A DNA stretch of 42,959 nucleotides from an uncultured Crocinitomix sp. (GCA_937139035.1 CAKZPK010000533.1:1-42959); one strand, 5' to 3'. Counted from the first letter of the stretch, positions 15,933 through 26,069 are shown. Program-made: numbers and translations. The notes: a model not told the origin generated them from the sequence alone.

Positions 15933-16559
15933 ATGAAGAATCAGAACTTAAAAGAAATTATAGACACATATTTTAAACATGCCAACTTAAAGCATGTAGA
16001 AATTGAAAAAGGAGAAACCTTGTTCAATGGAAAAGATGCGGTAAGCCATATTTACTTTTTGAAAGATGGTGAACTGAGCATAATTTTGAACAGTCAAACC
16101 GTATGGCAAGCATTTCATCATGAATTTATTGGCATCACCTCTTACTTCAATCATGAGTCCAAATACTCATCCACGGTTAAGGCCTATAAAAAATCGCAGT
16201 TAATACAAATTTCAACTGAAGATTTTAAGGCAGCTTTGGTTACTTACCCGGCGCTTAACACTTATTTGATGAAGCTTTTTAGCAATCGGATAAACCTAAT
16301 TTATGAGCACACTAAAACTCACGCTTCTCTTACTCGAAAAAAAAGACTTTTAAAATTGATTTTGGACAAGGTTGAACCCAATCAAAACAACCGCTATAGT
16401 TTTCGGTATACCAGTAAAGAAATTTCAGAATTTATTGGAGCACCGCACAATTATGTCAAAACTATTCTAGCCAATTTACAAGACAAAAAGCTCATAAACT
16501 TCAACCAAGGTTTAATTGAAATAATTGACCTTAAAGGCCTAAGATTGGTTTCGGAATAA
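15933..16559 (+). CDS. Crp/Fnr-like regulator with divergent recognition helix
   Basis: A 208-residue regulator with a cNMP-type beta-roll (about 15-110: EKGETLFNGKDAVSHIYFLKDGELSI) and a C-terminal helix-turn-helix (YTSKEISEFIGAPHNYVKTILANL). The recognition helix, APHNYVKTI, lacks the E-x-x-x-R pattern of the other two regulators here, so it should read a different site. There is no cysteine cluster. It is preceded by a perfect FNR-type box, so it may pass the low-oxygen or NO signal to a second set of genes. It ends 10 bp from the convergent peptidase gene. Confidence 0.85.
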   Translation: MKNQNLKEIIDTYFKHANLKHVEIEKGETLFNGKDAVSHIYFLKDGELSIILNSQTVWQAFHHEFIGITSYFNHESKYSSTVKAYKKSQLIQISTEDFKAALVTYPALNTYLMKLFSNRINLIYEHTKTHASLTRKKRLLKLILDKVEPNQNNRYSFRYTSKEISEFIGAPHNYVKTILANLQDKKLINFNQGLIEIIDLKGLRLVSE

Positions 16560-16569
16560 ACACCAAAAC

Positions 16570-18744
16570 CTATTCCTTAATTCCTTCTAAATCTAATAAG
16601 AAAGCATATTCCAATGCGACTTCTTTATATCGCTCAAATCTGCCAGAAGCACCTCCGTGCCCAACCTCCATATTACAACGCATCAACAATAAATTGTCAT
16701 CCGTTTTAAGGTCACGCAATTTAGCAATCCATTTAGCTGGTTCCCAATATTGAACTTGACTATCCCAATAACCAGTAGTGATTAAAAGGTTAGGATAATC
16801 CTTTGCCTCAACATTGTCATACGGAGAATAAGACTTGATATAATCGTAGTATTCTTTAACTTTTGGGTTTCCCCACTCATCAAACTCACCAGTTGTCAAA
16901 GGAATTGTTTCATCCAACATAGTGTTTATAACATCCACAAAAGGAACTCCAGCAATAACACCATTCCACAATTGAGGTTCCATATTTGAAATTGCTCCCA
17001 TTAAAAGACCTCCAGCACTTCCTCCTTGCGCATACAAATGCTCTGATGAAGTATAATTGTTATCAACTAAATATTTACCACAGTCAATAAAATCATAGAA
17101 CGTATTTTTCTTTTTCAAAAGCTTCCCGTCTTCATACCATTGACGTCCCATTTCTTGTCCTCCACGAATGTGCGCAATTGCAAATGCAAAACCTCTATCT
17201 AGTAAGCTTAATCGAACAGAACTAAAAGAGGCATCCATAGAATAACCATAAGATCCATAAGCGTATAATAATAACGGGGCGTTTCCATCTTTTTTATATC
17301 CGTTTTTATAAACGATAGAAACTGGAATTTGAGTTCCATCTCTTCCCTCTGCAAAAATTCTCTCTGATGTATAGTTATTTGGATCAAACTTTCCTCCAAG
17401 CACTTCTTGTTGCTTCATCAATTCTTTTGACTGGTCTGACATATTATAATCATAAACCGAACTTGGTGTCGTCAATGAAGTATACCCAAATCTCAAAGTT
17501 TCTGTATCAAATTCTCGATTGCCATAAGTATAAGCAAGGTATGCAGGATCATTAAACTCAATATAATGTTCAGAATCATCCGCCCAATTCATTATTCTAA
17601 TTTGTGTTAATCCAGCTTTTCGTTCTGAAATCACCAATTGGTTTTTAAAAATGTCAATTCCTTCTAATAAAACATCTTCACGGTGAGGAATAACCTCTTC
17701 CCAATTCTCTTTTCCAGTTTTATTAACTGGTGTTTTCATGAGACGGAAATTTTTAGCATCCAAATTGGTAGTAATGTAAAAATTGTCTTGATAATGATCC
17801 ACACTATATTCTAAATTACGCTCACGCGGCTGAATCACTTTCCATTCTCCTGTTGGATTATTCGCATCCAAGAATCGGTATTCTGTTGAAACTGTTTGAT
17901 AAGATTCAATCATTAAATAAGCTCTTGACTTTGTTTTATAAACAGAGCAAGAATACGTTTCATCCTTTTCTTCAAAAATCAATTTATCTTGATCAGAACT
18001 GGTTCCTAGAACGTGGCTATAAATTTGATTAGACCTAAGTGTAACAGGGTCATTTTTAGTATAAAAAATAGTTTTATTATCATTTGCCCAAGTAATTGAG
18101 CCAGATGTGTTTTCAATTTTATCCGTTAGTAATTCACCTGTCTCTAAGTTTTTTACATGAATGGTATATTGTCTTCTAGAAACCAAATCAGTACTATAAG
18201 CTAAGAGTTTATTATCCTCACTTACGGTAGAACCTCCAATAGCGAAATAACTTTGGTCTTTTCCTAATTCAGGACCATTTAACATGATCTCCTCTTCTCC
18301 TGTTTCACCGTCAACAATTTGCTTTCTACAATGCAGTCCGTAATCCTCCCCTTCTTCGTAACGACTGTAATAAGAATAGCCATTTTTAGTAACCGGAACG
18401 GATTCATCATCCTGTTTAATTCTTCCAACAATCTCGTCATACAACTCTCCCTGCAAAGGTTCAGTTGGTTTCATTACCTCCTCTAAATAACTGTTTTCAG
18501 CATTTAAATAGTCCAACACTTTTTGCGTTTTTTCGCTTGGATTTTCAGCCTCTTTTTCTTCGTCAGACAGACGCATCCAAAAGTAATTATCGATTATTGT
18601 ATCACCATGAGTGATTATTAATTCTTCTTGTTTCTCAGCAATAGGTGGGGTTGGCATATTGTTAGTTAAATCTTCTGTTTCTGAATTTGAACCACAAGTA
18701 ACTGTTAGTGCAGCCACTGCGATAATTGGAATTATATTCTTCAT
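16570..18744 (-). CDS. S9 prolyl oligopeptidase family lipoprotein (oligopeptidase B-like)
   Basis: A serine peptidase of the prolyl oligopeptidase family. It has 724 residues with an SPII signal peptide (about 1-16, lipobox VTC at 15-17), so it is membrane-anchored outside the cytoplasm. An N-terminal beta-propeller (about 70-440) shields an alpha/beta-hydrolase domain. The nucleophile is in GGSAGGLLMG and the histidine in EVGHGGASGRFE, close to oligopeptidase B (PtrB). Family members cut peptides under about 30 residues, often after basic or proline residues. There is no operon partner: the sulfate transporter upstream has its own promoter. Confidence 0.93.
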   Translation of the reverse strand: MKNIIPIIAVAALTVTCGSNSETEDLTNNMPTPPIAEKQEELIITHGDTIIDNYFWMRLSDEEKEAENPSEKTQKVLDYLNAENSYLEEVMKPTEPLQGELYDEIVGRIKQDDESVPVTKNGYSYYSRYEEGEDYGLHCRKQIVDGETGEEEIMLNGPELGKDQSYFAIGGSTVSEDNKLLAYSTDLVSRRQYTIHVKNLETGELLTDKIENTSGSITWANDNKTIFYTKNDPVTLRSNQIYSHVLGTSSDQDKLIFEEKDETYSCSVYKTKSRAYLMIESYQTVSTEYRFLDANNPTGEWKVIQPRERNLEYSVDHYQDNFYITTNLDAKNFRLMKTPVNKTGKENWEEVIPHREDVLLEGIDIFKNQLVISERKAGLTQIRIMNWADDSEHYIEFNDPAYLAYTYGNREFDTETLRFGYTSLTTPSSVYDYNMSDQSKELMKQQEVLGGKFDPNNYTSERIFAEGRDGTQIPVSIVYKNGYKKDGNAPLLLYAYGSYGYSMDASFSSVRLSLLDRGFAFAIAHIRGGQEMGRQWYEDGKLLKKKNTFYDFIDCGKYLVDNNYTSSEHLYAQGGSAGGLLMGAISNMEPQLWNGVIAGVPFVDVINTMLDETIPLTTGEFDEWGNPKVKEYYDYIKSYSPYDNVEAKDYPNLLITTGYWDSQVQYWEPAKWIAKLRDLKTDDNLLLMRCNMEVGHGGASGRFERYKEVALEYAFLLDLEGIKE

Positions 18745-18830
18745 ACTTATTAATTCTCGTGATTTGGGTTTCTAAAATTAGTGATTTAAGCTTGTAGATT
18801 TCAATACAACCTTAAATATTATACATTTAG

Positions 18831-20546
18831 CTAATCTTCATTTGATTGCAATGTAATATCCTGATACTCTTTTTTAGTATTTGTTTCAAGATATTGAAGA
18901 GCGTCTTCAATTGAAAGAAAAAAGTTATCAGGCCCAATTTCACTGCGCAATTTTGTGCGGCGAATCGTGTCTCTAACAGGTCCTTTTACATTTGACATTA
19001 AGAACCGAATATTGCGCTTTTTGTAATCTGCAACAAGATCTAAGATAGCGTGCACAGCAGTAGAATCCATTCCATTAATTCCACGTGCATCTAAAATCAC
19101 AGCTTTTAAATTTTCTCTCTTTTCTTCTAGACGCTTTAATCTATCTTGAAAATAACGGGTATTAGCAAAGAACAACTGTGCATCTAACCGAACTATTAAT
19201 ACCTCATCATCAGGATTAATATGTTCAAAACGCTCAACATTCAAATATTTTCTGCTTTTTGCATCCAAGCCAAGCTCCGCTATATGCGGGTATGAAACAC
19301 GAATGAGCAATCCAACAATAGAAACTCCTACCCCAACAATGATGCCTTGTTCAACACCAAGAGTTAATGTTGCAATTGCAGTAATCATAAACATTGCAAA
19401 ATCTCTGCGATCAGTTTTCCAAAGGTGTTTAGCTTCCTTAAAATCAATCAAACCAAAAACAGCTACAATAATAATTGACGCCAAAATTGCATTGGGTAAA
19501 TAATAAAAATAAGGCGTTAAAAAAAGCAAGGTTAAAATAACAACTGTTGCACTTATGATACCTGCCAAGTTAGTTTTTGCTCCGGACTGATCGTTGACTG
19601 CGCTACGAGCAAACCCTCCCATTGTAGGAAAAGCCTGAAAGAAAGATGCACCTATATTAGCAATACCAAGAGCAAGTAATTCTTGACTGGCATCTATTTC
19701 ATAGTTCTTGTGCTTTTTTTGAATTGACTTGGCCACTGCAATCGATTCTGTAAAACCAATAAGTGCAATTGTTAGCGCAATCGGAATTAAGCTTGTTACG
19801 GCTTCATAAGTTATTGTTGGCACAGTAAAAGCAGGCAATCCATCTGGTACAGCACCAACTATAGAAACATTATAAGGCGCAGCATCTAACCCAATCAAAT
19901 AACCTATCCCCATCCCTAATAACACCACAATTAAAGGGAAAGGAATTCGCTTATTTATTTTTTTTAGAATGATGATTGTTGCAATACCGCCAAGCCCCAC
20001 GGCCAAGGTATATTTATTTATTTCTCCAAATTTCAAATAAATATTATGCACAGTTTCGTGCACTTTTCCGCGCGGAATACTAACTCCCAAAATGTGTTTT
20101 ACCTGACTAAATGCAATGTAAACTGCTGCCGCAGAAATAAACCCTGATAGCACAGGATGAGATAAAAAATTGACAATAAAGCCCACTTTGAAAATCCCCA
20201 TCAATAACTGGAAAACACCAATCATTAACGAGAGCAGTATCGCCATTCCCAAAAAGTTATCAGAACCAATTTCAGCCAGCGCCCCAACGCCACTTGCAAT
20301 TAATAATGATACTACCGCAACAGGACCTACGGCCAACTGTCTTGAAGTACCCAAAATAGCATATAAAATTAGAGGAACTGTTGCTGCATACAAACCATAA
20401 ATTGGTTTTAAACCTGCTAACATTGCATAAGCCATTCCTTGTGGAATTAGCATTACCCCAACAGTTATACCGGCACTTAAATCACCAGAAAGATTCTTTT
20501 TTTTATAATTGGGTAACCAATCTAAAATAGGAATATATTTTTTCAT
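18831..20546 (-). CDS. SulP-family anion transporter with STAS domain
   Basis: A 571-residue inner-membrane transporter of the SLC26/SulP family. It has about 10-14 helices in residues 1-410, with the signature region GVMLIPQGMAYAMLAGLKPIYGLY-type residues near 30-55. A cytoplasmic STAS domain follows (about 440-550: ILDARGINGMDSTAVHAILDL). Relatives carry sulfate, bicarbonate or other anions in exchange or with H+/Na+, and the substrate cannot be read here. No carbonic anhydrase or sulfate-assimilation gene is adjacent. A perfect minus-strand -7 element TAGATTTG lies at 20583-20576, 30 bp above the ATG. Confidence 0.93.
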   Translation of the reverse strand: MKKYIPILDWLPNYKKKNLSGDLSAGITVGVMLIPQGMAYAMLAGLKPIYGLYAATVPLILYAILGTSRQLAVGPVAVVSLLIASGVGALAEIGSDNFLGMAILLSLMIGVFQLLMGIFKVGFIVNFLSHPVLSGFISAAAVYIAFSQVKHILGVSIPRGKVHETVHNIYLKFGEINKYTLAVGLGGIATIIILKKINKRIPFPLIVVLLGMGIGYLIGLDAAPYNVSIVGAVPDGLPAFTVPTITYEAVTSLIPIALTIALIGFTESIAVAKSIQKKHKNYEIDASQELLALGIANIGASFFQAFPTMGGFARSAVNDQSGAKTNLAGIISATVVILTLLFLTPYFYYLPNAILASIIIVAVFGLIDFKEAKHLWKTDRRDFAMFMITAIATLTLGVEQGIIVGVGVSIVGLLIRVSYPHIAELGLDAKSRKYLNVERFEHINPDDEVLIVRLDAQLFFANTRYFQDRLKRLEEKRENLKAVILDARGINGMDSTAVHAILDLVADYKKRNIRFLMSNVKGPVRDTIRRTKLRSEIGPDNFFLSIEDALQYLETNTKKEYQDITLQSNED

Positions 20547-20852
20547 TTAAGTTGTCCTTATTTTTTGCAGCGTCCCAAATCTAAACTAATAACGCGAGAA
20601 ATAAAAGTTCATTCTATATTTAATCCTGAAATAAAAAAAGATAGTATTATCCACTATATATTTCCAAAGTGCAATCACTTCTTTTAACCATCATAACTTT
20701 CAAACCCTGATCCTCAACTGAATAATGAGACTATAATTTCTAGCAAAAAGTTGATTCAATCTTAATTTTATTTTCAAAGAATAGGGGTTATTGTAATCAA
20801 AGACGATAAATTAGAGAACCAGTGCTCCCGAACTATAACCAAGTTCCATTAT
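20547..20852. other. Divergent intergenic region, 306 bp
   Basis: It holds the minus-strand -7 element TAGATTTG (20583-20576) for the SulP gene. A small inverted repeat, GAACT-N3-7-AGTTC, lies at 20830-20842 just before the plus-strand gene. I see no gene, FNR-type box or clear plus-strand -7 element. Confidence 0.6.
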
Positions 20853-23009
20853 ATGAAAAAATGCTTACCCTTTATTCTTGGCGTTATTGCCTTTATTATT
20901 CTCACCCCTTTAGCCAAGGCTCAAACTGTAGAATTAAACTTCAATATTACAGCTGCACAAAATATTAACTCAAAACTAAGTGGATTCAATACCGGCCCAA
21001 CATTCAATGAAATGTTTGAGGCTTCAAATAGTCCTGTTAGTATTGTAGATGCTTGCGCAATATTTCCGCCGCCATTTGATACTTTCAACGATTTTAAAAT
21101 TATATCCTTTACTCCACAAGCCAATTTAGTAGAAAAAACAGCCGAGATAAAACCTGCGAGCATGCGATTTCCGGGCGGAACCATAGCCAATTTTTATCAT
21201 TTATACGAATATGAAGACGGAAGCTATGATCCTGATGCACCTGTATTTGCTGCAGGTTGCGGAACACAAGATGTAGAAACAAGTGTATTTGGCGGAGCCA
21301 ATGTAATTCGAGAGCAATATTGCAAAAAAGATCCGCGAGTAATTTTAGATGACGCTAGCGCCAACCCCAATTATATTAGAGGTTTTGTTAATTATGTTTT
21401 AGCTGTAGAAGAGCAGGTACACGCCACTGGTGATACCGATTATAAAATGGACGTCATTTATGTTCCCAATGTATTTACACATTTTCAAACCAAGTTTTTA
21501 GGATCTGTGATAAAAGAGGCCTATTTAGAACCATCAGACCCAACAGATCATTTAAATATTGCTGATCCTAACGCAATTTTTGAGTTGTATTATAAAGAAG
21601 TTATTGATGCATTAGATTATTTAATTGCTAACGACATTAACGTGGTAGGTATTGAATTTGGGAATGAATTGTTCTTTCCATTCTACCAAACAGCAAATAG
21701 TAATGTAACGCCTACTACCTATATGGCATTAAGTGATGTTTATAGTAAACGAATTGCTGCCGAATATCCAGAAATGAAATTTGCAGTACTCTCTGAACCA
21801 TCAAACGACACATGGAATAATGCCGTTAAAGATTATTCTCCTGTATTTTATGATGCCGTGGCATTGCACGATTATTACACTAATAACGCATGCATTTCTG
21901 AAGGGGAAGCTTGCCCAGATGGATGTCCGGATGATTATGTTACTGATCGCACTTGCCGTTTTGATTGCGGAAAATGCTCGCTTGGAGATTATACGCGCCA
22001 TGAACTGAATCCTGAATTTTTGCACGCATTAGAGGGCTTTCCTGAAAACACAAAACTTTGGTTGACCGAATGGGGAATAATATCGCCAGGGACGCATACT
22101 GGCAATAATTTAGATTATATGAATACCTTTTTATATGCCAGTTTTGTTCAGGAACATTTAATTCAACAAATACAATTTAATGAGGCTAACAACAATGCAA
22201 TAGAGTTTTCTACGCATCACCGAATTGGTTATAAAAACAGATGGTCTGTTATTCAAACTCGATTAGGAGTAGATACCTCAGCAGAACAATCTAACCTTTA
22301 TACCTACAAGTTTTTTGAACCGCTTGCACATGCTTCTGAAGCTTTTATTTATGAAGGAATTGAAATACCATCTTTGATTGATAGTAACACTGTTTCTGTG
22401 AATAGCTTTTTAATTGAGGATGAAGATGATACTAATCCTCAAATATTGGTGTATTATAGCAATAAAACAACAAATGATTTACCGCTTAATGTCAGCTCAT
22501 TTACATCTACCTTGTTTGAAGGAAGCACTTACCTGATTAATGAAACTGCAACTAGTTCTTATTTGCTTGCGGCAGATTCTACCGGACTATACTCGAGCTT
22601 TGGATCTACAAAATTTAATGGTACTTGGATTGACAATACTGATAATCCTTCACTTAGTGTAGTTGAAGATGCATCTGTTGATTTGAACACTTATGCAATT
22701 CCAGCACTTAGTACAGGTGTAATCACAATTGATTTAGAAAAAATTATAGGCCTAAATGACGCTCCTGAGAACCAGGGCTTCCAGCTTTACCCAAATCCTG
22801 GAAACGGTGAGATCCAACTTACAATTCCTCCAAACATTCAACCAACATCTATTCAACTTCGTTCAATCACAGGAGAATTAATTTATACTTTAAATGACCT
22901 AAATAACTCAAATTATACATTTAATACGACAGGATTAGAACGCGGTCTTTATCTGGTTGAAATTCTACACAATAACGGAGAGTCTTTGTTAAAATTTATA
23001 CACCAATAA
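20853..23009 (+). CDS. Secreted glycosidase-like (TIM-barrel) protein with T9SS sorting domain
   Basis: A 718-residue exported protein with a signal peptide (1-23, AKAQ) and a C-terminal T9SS type A sorting domain (about 640-718: FQLYPNPGNGEIQL through to SLLKFIHQ). The middle resembles clan GH-A (beta/alpha)8 enzymes, for example arabinofuranosidase or glucuronidase relatives. It has RFPGGTIANFYHLY near 105, a GIEFGNE motif with the likely acid/base Glu near 271, and LWLTEWG with a possible nucleophile Glu near 404. A cysteine-rich insertion (CISEGEACPDGC...CRFDCGKC, about 348-375) is unusual for the fold. The exact GH family and substrate are uncertain. No polysaccharide-utilisation genes (SusCD) are adjacent. 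Confidence 0.78.
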   Translation: MKKCLPFILGVIAFIILTPLAKAQTVELNFNITAAQNINSKLSGFNTGPTFNEMFEASNSPVSIVDACAIFPPPFDTFNDFKIISFTPQANLVEKTAEIKPASMRFPGGTIANFYHLYEYEDGSYDPDAPVFAAGCGTQDVETSVFGGANVIREQYCKKDPRVILDDASANPNYIRGFVNYVLAVEEQVHATGDTDYKMDVIYVPNVFTHFQTKFLGSVIKEAYLEPSDPTDHLNIADPNAIFELYYKEVIDALDYLIANDINVVGIEFGNELFFPFYQTANSNVTPTTYMALSDVYSKRIAAEYPEMKFAVLSEPSNDTWNNAVKDYSPVFYDAVALHDYYTNNACISEGEACPDGCPDDYVTDRTCRFDCGKCSLGDYTRHELNPEFLHALEGFPENTKLWLTEWGIISPGTHTGNNLDYMNTFLYASFVQEHLIQQIQFNEANNNAIEFSTHHRIGYKNRWSVIQTRLGVDTSAEQSNLYTYKFFEPLAHASEAFIYEGIEIPSLIDSNTVSVNSFLIEDEDDTNPQILVYYSNKTTNDLPLNVSSFTSTLFEGSTYLINETATSSYLLAADSTGLYSSFGSTKFNGTWIDNTDNPSLSVVEDASVDLNTYAIPALSTGVITIDLEKIIGLNDAPENQGFQLYPNPGNGEIQLTIPPNIQPTSIQLRSITGELIYTLNDLNNSNYTFNTTGLERGLYLVEILHNNGESLLKFIHQ

Positions 23010-23010
23010 A

Positions 23011-23150
23011 TTCACTAAATTTGTTTTAAATCCTTTTAAATGAGACTGAAAAGACCCGTAATACTGCTGTTTTTAGATAAAATTCTTTAACGATTAATAT
23101 TCGAATAAATGAAGATTTATAAGTTAATTCACTATTTTTGTTTTAAATGT
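23011..23150 (+). promoter_or_regulatory. Two near-identical promoter-like segments before the SDR gene
   Basis: TTCACTAAATTTGTTTTAAAT (from 23011) and TTCACTATTTTTGTTTTAAAT (from 23129) differ at only two bases and lie about 118 bp apart. Each contains a perfect TAnnTTTG (23016-23023 and 23133-23140). The second would start transcription about 70 bp before the ATG at 23214. Confidence 0.5.
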
Positions 23151-23213
23151 TGATTAACCCAAATCGAATATTGCTCCCTTTTTCAAATCTGTATTCAAAT
23201 TTGAACCTAAACT

Positions 23214-24032
23214 ATGTCTAAAAAAATTGCTATTCTGGGCTTAGGGTGGTTAGGGCTTCCACTTGCTAAACACTTATTTAAAAAGGGGTGCGAAATTACT
23301 GGTAGTACAACATCATCTGAAAAATTAATGCAATTACTACAGTCTAGATTGGCTGTTAGAATCATAAAGATTACGAAGAACAACATTCAAGGGAATTGGA
23401 AAAATTTCATTCAGGATATTGACACATTAATCATCAATATTCCCCCAGGAAAAAAGGACAATCATGTTGATAATTATGCGTTGCAATTACAACAAGTTGT
23501 TGAACGTTGCGACACAAATCTTAAAGTAATTTTTGTCAGTTCAACCTCTGTTTATGGGAATGAAAATCAAAATGCAACAGAAAATTCATCAACTATTCCT
23601 ACAAAGCCTTCTGGCAAATCTATTTTAGAAGCAGAAAAAATAGTTCAAACCCATTTTGGTGAAAATGCCACAATTGTAAGGTTTGCAGGGTTATTTGGTC
23701 CGGATAGACACCCAGGAAGATTTTTAAAAGCTGATGCGCCACTAGCCAATCCTAATGGCAGAGTTAATTTGGTTCACTTAGAGGATTGTATTTCTTTAAT
23801 TACTTCAATTATAGATCAAGACGCATATGGCGAAGTTTTTAATGGATGCTCAGACAAACATCCAACAAGAGCCGAGTTTTATACCCAAGCAGCTTATGCG
23901 CTAAGTATGGATGCTCCTTCATTTGATAGTGAAACTCCTGCTAAAGACAAAGTAGTATCGAACGAAAAATCAAAGTCGACCTTAGGGATGGTGTATAAAT
24001 ATGCGAGTCCTGAACTGTTTTTTAACGACTAA
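23214..24032 (+). CDS. NAD(P)-dependent epimerase/SDR family protein (YeeZ-like)
   Basis: A 272-residue cytoplasmic Rossmann-fold protein. The dinucleotide-binding stretch at the N-terminus is IAILGLGWLGLPLAKHLFKKG, more like 6-phosphogluconate or oxidoreductase forms than the classic GGxGxxG. The SDR serine/tyrosine region is FVSSTSVYGNE. The Lys expected four residues after the Tyr is missing (YGNEN), as in atypical extended SDRs such as YeeZ. A nucleotide-sugar-like RFAGLFGPDRHPGRF segment follows. Substrate is unknown. Its stop overlaps the convergent lipoprotein gene by 4 bp. Confidence 0.8.
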   Translation: MSKKIAILGLGWLGLPLAKHLFKKGCEITGSTTSSEKLMQLLQSRLAVRIIKITKNNIQGNWKNFIQDIDTLIINIPPGKKDNHVDNYALQLQQVVERCDTNLKVIFVSSTSVYGNENQNATENSSTIPTKPSGKSILEAEKIVQTHFGENATIVRFAGLFGPDRHPGRFLKADAPLANPNGRVNLVHLEDCISLITSIIDQDAYGEVFNGCSDKHPTRAEFYTQAAYALSMDAPSFDSETPAKDKVVSNEKSKSTLGMVYKYASPELFFND

Positions 24033-24838
24033 TATTCCATACCGTATTCAATCGCCTCTTCACCAATTTCTGCGTCATAAGTTTCTTCGATTCTATCTAC
24101 GTCACCTTCATCTGAATCTCCAGATTGAGAAAGAGAATAAGTGCTAAGATTCAAATCTGTTGTGATAGTTGTTGAAACTTGCGTTTCACCCCATGACGGA
24201 GGATCGCTACCTTGAGAAACCTCAGCAAATAACATTGTGTTTTGAACTTCATAATTGTTTAACAATGTTCCAAGAACCAGAGTTCCAGAAGCAAATGGAC
24301 AGGCTTCATAAGTACTGTATGTAATACTCCAAAGCACAATGATTTTACTCGAATCAATTTCAATTACCCCTTCAATATACGCATCAGATTCTTGTGTCAT
24401 TCCAATATCCAAGTTACTTACATAATCTTCATAAGCTCCCGCGGCTTTTAAGGAATCAATTTCACAAAATATTTCAATATTGTATGCCGCATTAAATGTT
24501 GGCGCATTTTCAACAATACGTTCAGCTAAATATCTGCCATTCTCAAAACTCAATGCCGATTGAATAGATTTTTGAGTGAAATCAATCGCCTTTACAAAAT
24601 TAGTATCCACACTAAAAGGCAATTGATATGTTGTATCAGACTTATCCAAAATAGTTTGTAAATGGTCATTAATTTCAATTGGAACCTCCTCTACCACCTC
24701 AACGTTTGTAGTATCTACAATCACTTCTTGTGTCTGCACTTCGTTTGCTCCATTATCCTCTTCAATTTCTGCACCACAGGACTGAACCATTAAAATAAGC
24801 CCAATTACTACTACCTGATAAAACTTCATTGATTTCAA
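24029..24838 (-). CDS. Uncharacterised acidic lipoprotein
   Basis: A 269-residue protein with an SPII signal peptide (lipobox QSCG, Cys21), followed by an acidic, low-complexity linker rich in E, V and T (about 22-56). The rest (about 57-230) looks globular, with NAAYNIEIFCEIDSLKAAG and a strand-rich segment with YSTYEACPFASGTLVLGTLL. The tail is very acidic (DEGDVDRIEETYDAEIGEEAIEYGMEY-type residues). I do not recognise the family. Location is probably the outer or inner membrane, periplasm side or surface. Confidence 0.8.
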   Translation of the reverse strand: MKSMKFYQVVVIGLILMVQSCGAEIEEDNGANEVQTQEVIVDTTNVEVVEEVPIEINDHLQTILDKSDTTYQLPFSVDTNFVKAIDFTQKSIQSALSFENGRYLAERIVENAPTFNAAYNIEIFCEIDSLKAAGAYEDYVSNLDIGMTQESDAYIEGVIEIDSSKIIVLWSITYSTYEACPFASGTLVLGTLLNNYEVQNTMLFAEVSQGSDPPSWGETQVSTTITTDLNLSTYSLSQSGDSDEGDVDRIEETYDAEIGEEAIEYGMEY

Positions 24839-24935
24839 TTTAAATTCATTGCAATATAATAATCATTCAAAAAGCCAACAAATTTTGTTATGCTCACATA
24901 ATTTTAATAAATTAGAAACTTGTAAAAAAACAACT

Positions 24936-26069
24936 ATGAATAAAATATTACTTTTTGCTTCTTGCTTAGTATTCACAGCAATAGGCTATACCCAAACCAC
25001 TGTTACATCAAGTTTCGAATTTGATGGAGTAGAACGAGAATACAAACTGTACATTCCAGAAATTTATGATGGATCTGAACCTGCACCGCTTGTTTTCAAC
25101 TTGCATGGTTATGGATCAAACAATAATGAACAAGAAGCTTATGGAGATTTTAGACCCATTGCAGATACCGCAAACTTTATAATTGTTCTCCCAATGGGGT
25201 TAGTTGACGATTTAGGGTCGACTCACTGGAATACTTTTGGAACTTCAAGTGTTGATGATGTTGGATTCTTATCTGCATTAATTGATACGGTTTATGCTGG
25301 TTATAATATTGACGGAAATAGAATTTACAGCACCGGAATGAGTAATGGTGGTTTTATGAGTTATAAATTAGCTTGTTTATTAAGTGGAAGAATTGCAGCT
25401 ATTGCATCTGTAACTGGAGCAATGACTCCTGTTGAATTTGACGCTTGCATTACAAACCATCCTATGCCAGTTATGGAAATTCATGGAACTGCAGATGAGA
25501 CTGTTCCTTATGAAGGAAACTTATTCTTTATGGCATCTGAGGATATTGTTGACCATTGGGTAACATTTAATGAGTGTGATTCTGAACCTGTTGTAACTGA
25601 AGTTCCTGACACTGACACAGATGATGGTTGTACTGCAACACATTATGTATATGAAAATGGTTTATTAGGTAGTACTGTTGAATTATATAAAATTAATGAT
25701 GGTGCACACACTTGGCCAGGTTCAGCCTACGTAACAGGCACTACAAATAATGACTTTAGTGCGTCACAAGAAATTTGGAGATTTTTCAGCAAATATACAC
25801 TGAACCATTTGACAAGTGGAATTGAAACAAATGCTGCACCTGTTGAATTCATGATGTACCCAAATCCTTCTAATCAAGCACAGGTCACTTTGTCTTTTGC
25901 AGATAATTTGGAGAAAACCATCACGGTACACAATTCATTAGGACAAGTTGTTTTAGAAACTACTAAAGCTTTATCAACTGTTCAATTAGACATTGAAGAC
26001 GAAGGAATTTTCTTTGTGACAATTAACCAAAATGGAGCAATACACACCGAGAAATTAGTTCGAAATTAA
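24936..26069 (+). CDS. Secreted PHB-depolymerase/feruloyl-esterase-family hydrolase, T9SS substrate
   Basis: A 377-residue secreted alpha/beta hydrolase. The ATG at 24936 gives a clean signal peptide (1-18, IGYTQ); an upstream in-frame ATG at 24849 would add a 29-residue non-signal leader and is rejected. The oxyanion region is FNLHGYGSNN, the nucleophile lies in STGMSNGGFMS, the Asp in HGTADETVPY and the His in NDGAHTWPG. These match the LpqC/poly(3-hydroxybutyrate) depolymerase family, which also includes feruloyl and acetylxylan esterases. The C-terminal 75 residues (FMMYPNPSNQAQVTLSF through EKLVRN) are a T9SS type A sorting domain. The polymer acted on is unknown. Confidence 0.88.
   Translation: MNKILLFASCLVFTAIGYTQTTVTSSFEFDGVEREYKLYIPEIYDGSEPAPLVFNLHGYGSNNNEQEAYGDFRPIADTANFIIVLPMGLVDDLGSTHWNTFGTSSVDDVGFLSALIDTVYAGYNIDGNRIYSTGMSNGGFMSYKLACLLSGRIAAIASVTGAMTPVEFDACITNHPMPVMEIHGTADETVPYEGNLFFMASEDIVDHWVTFNECDSEPVVTEVPDTDTDDGCTATHYVYENGLLGSTVELYKINDGAHTWPGSAYVTGTTNNDFSASQEIWRFFSKYTLNHLTSGIETNAAPVEFMMYPNPSNQAQVTLSFADNLEKTITVHNSLGQVVLETTKALSTVQLDIEDEGIFFVTINQNGAIHTEKLVRN

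Noticed and set aside
24849..24935. Upstream in-frame start of the esterase gene
   Set aside because: It adds 29 polar residues before an otherwise clean signal peptide, so the ATG at 24936 is preferred.
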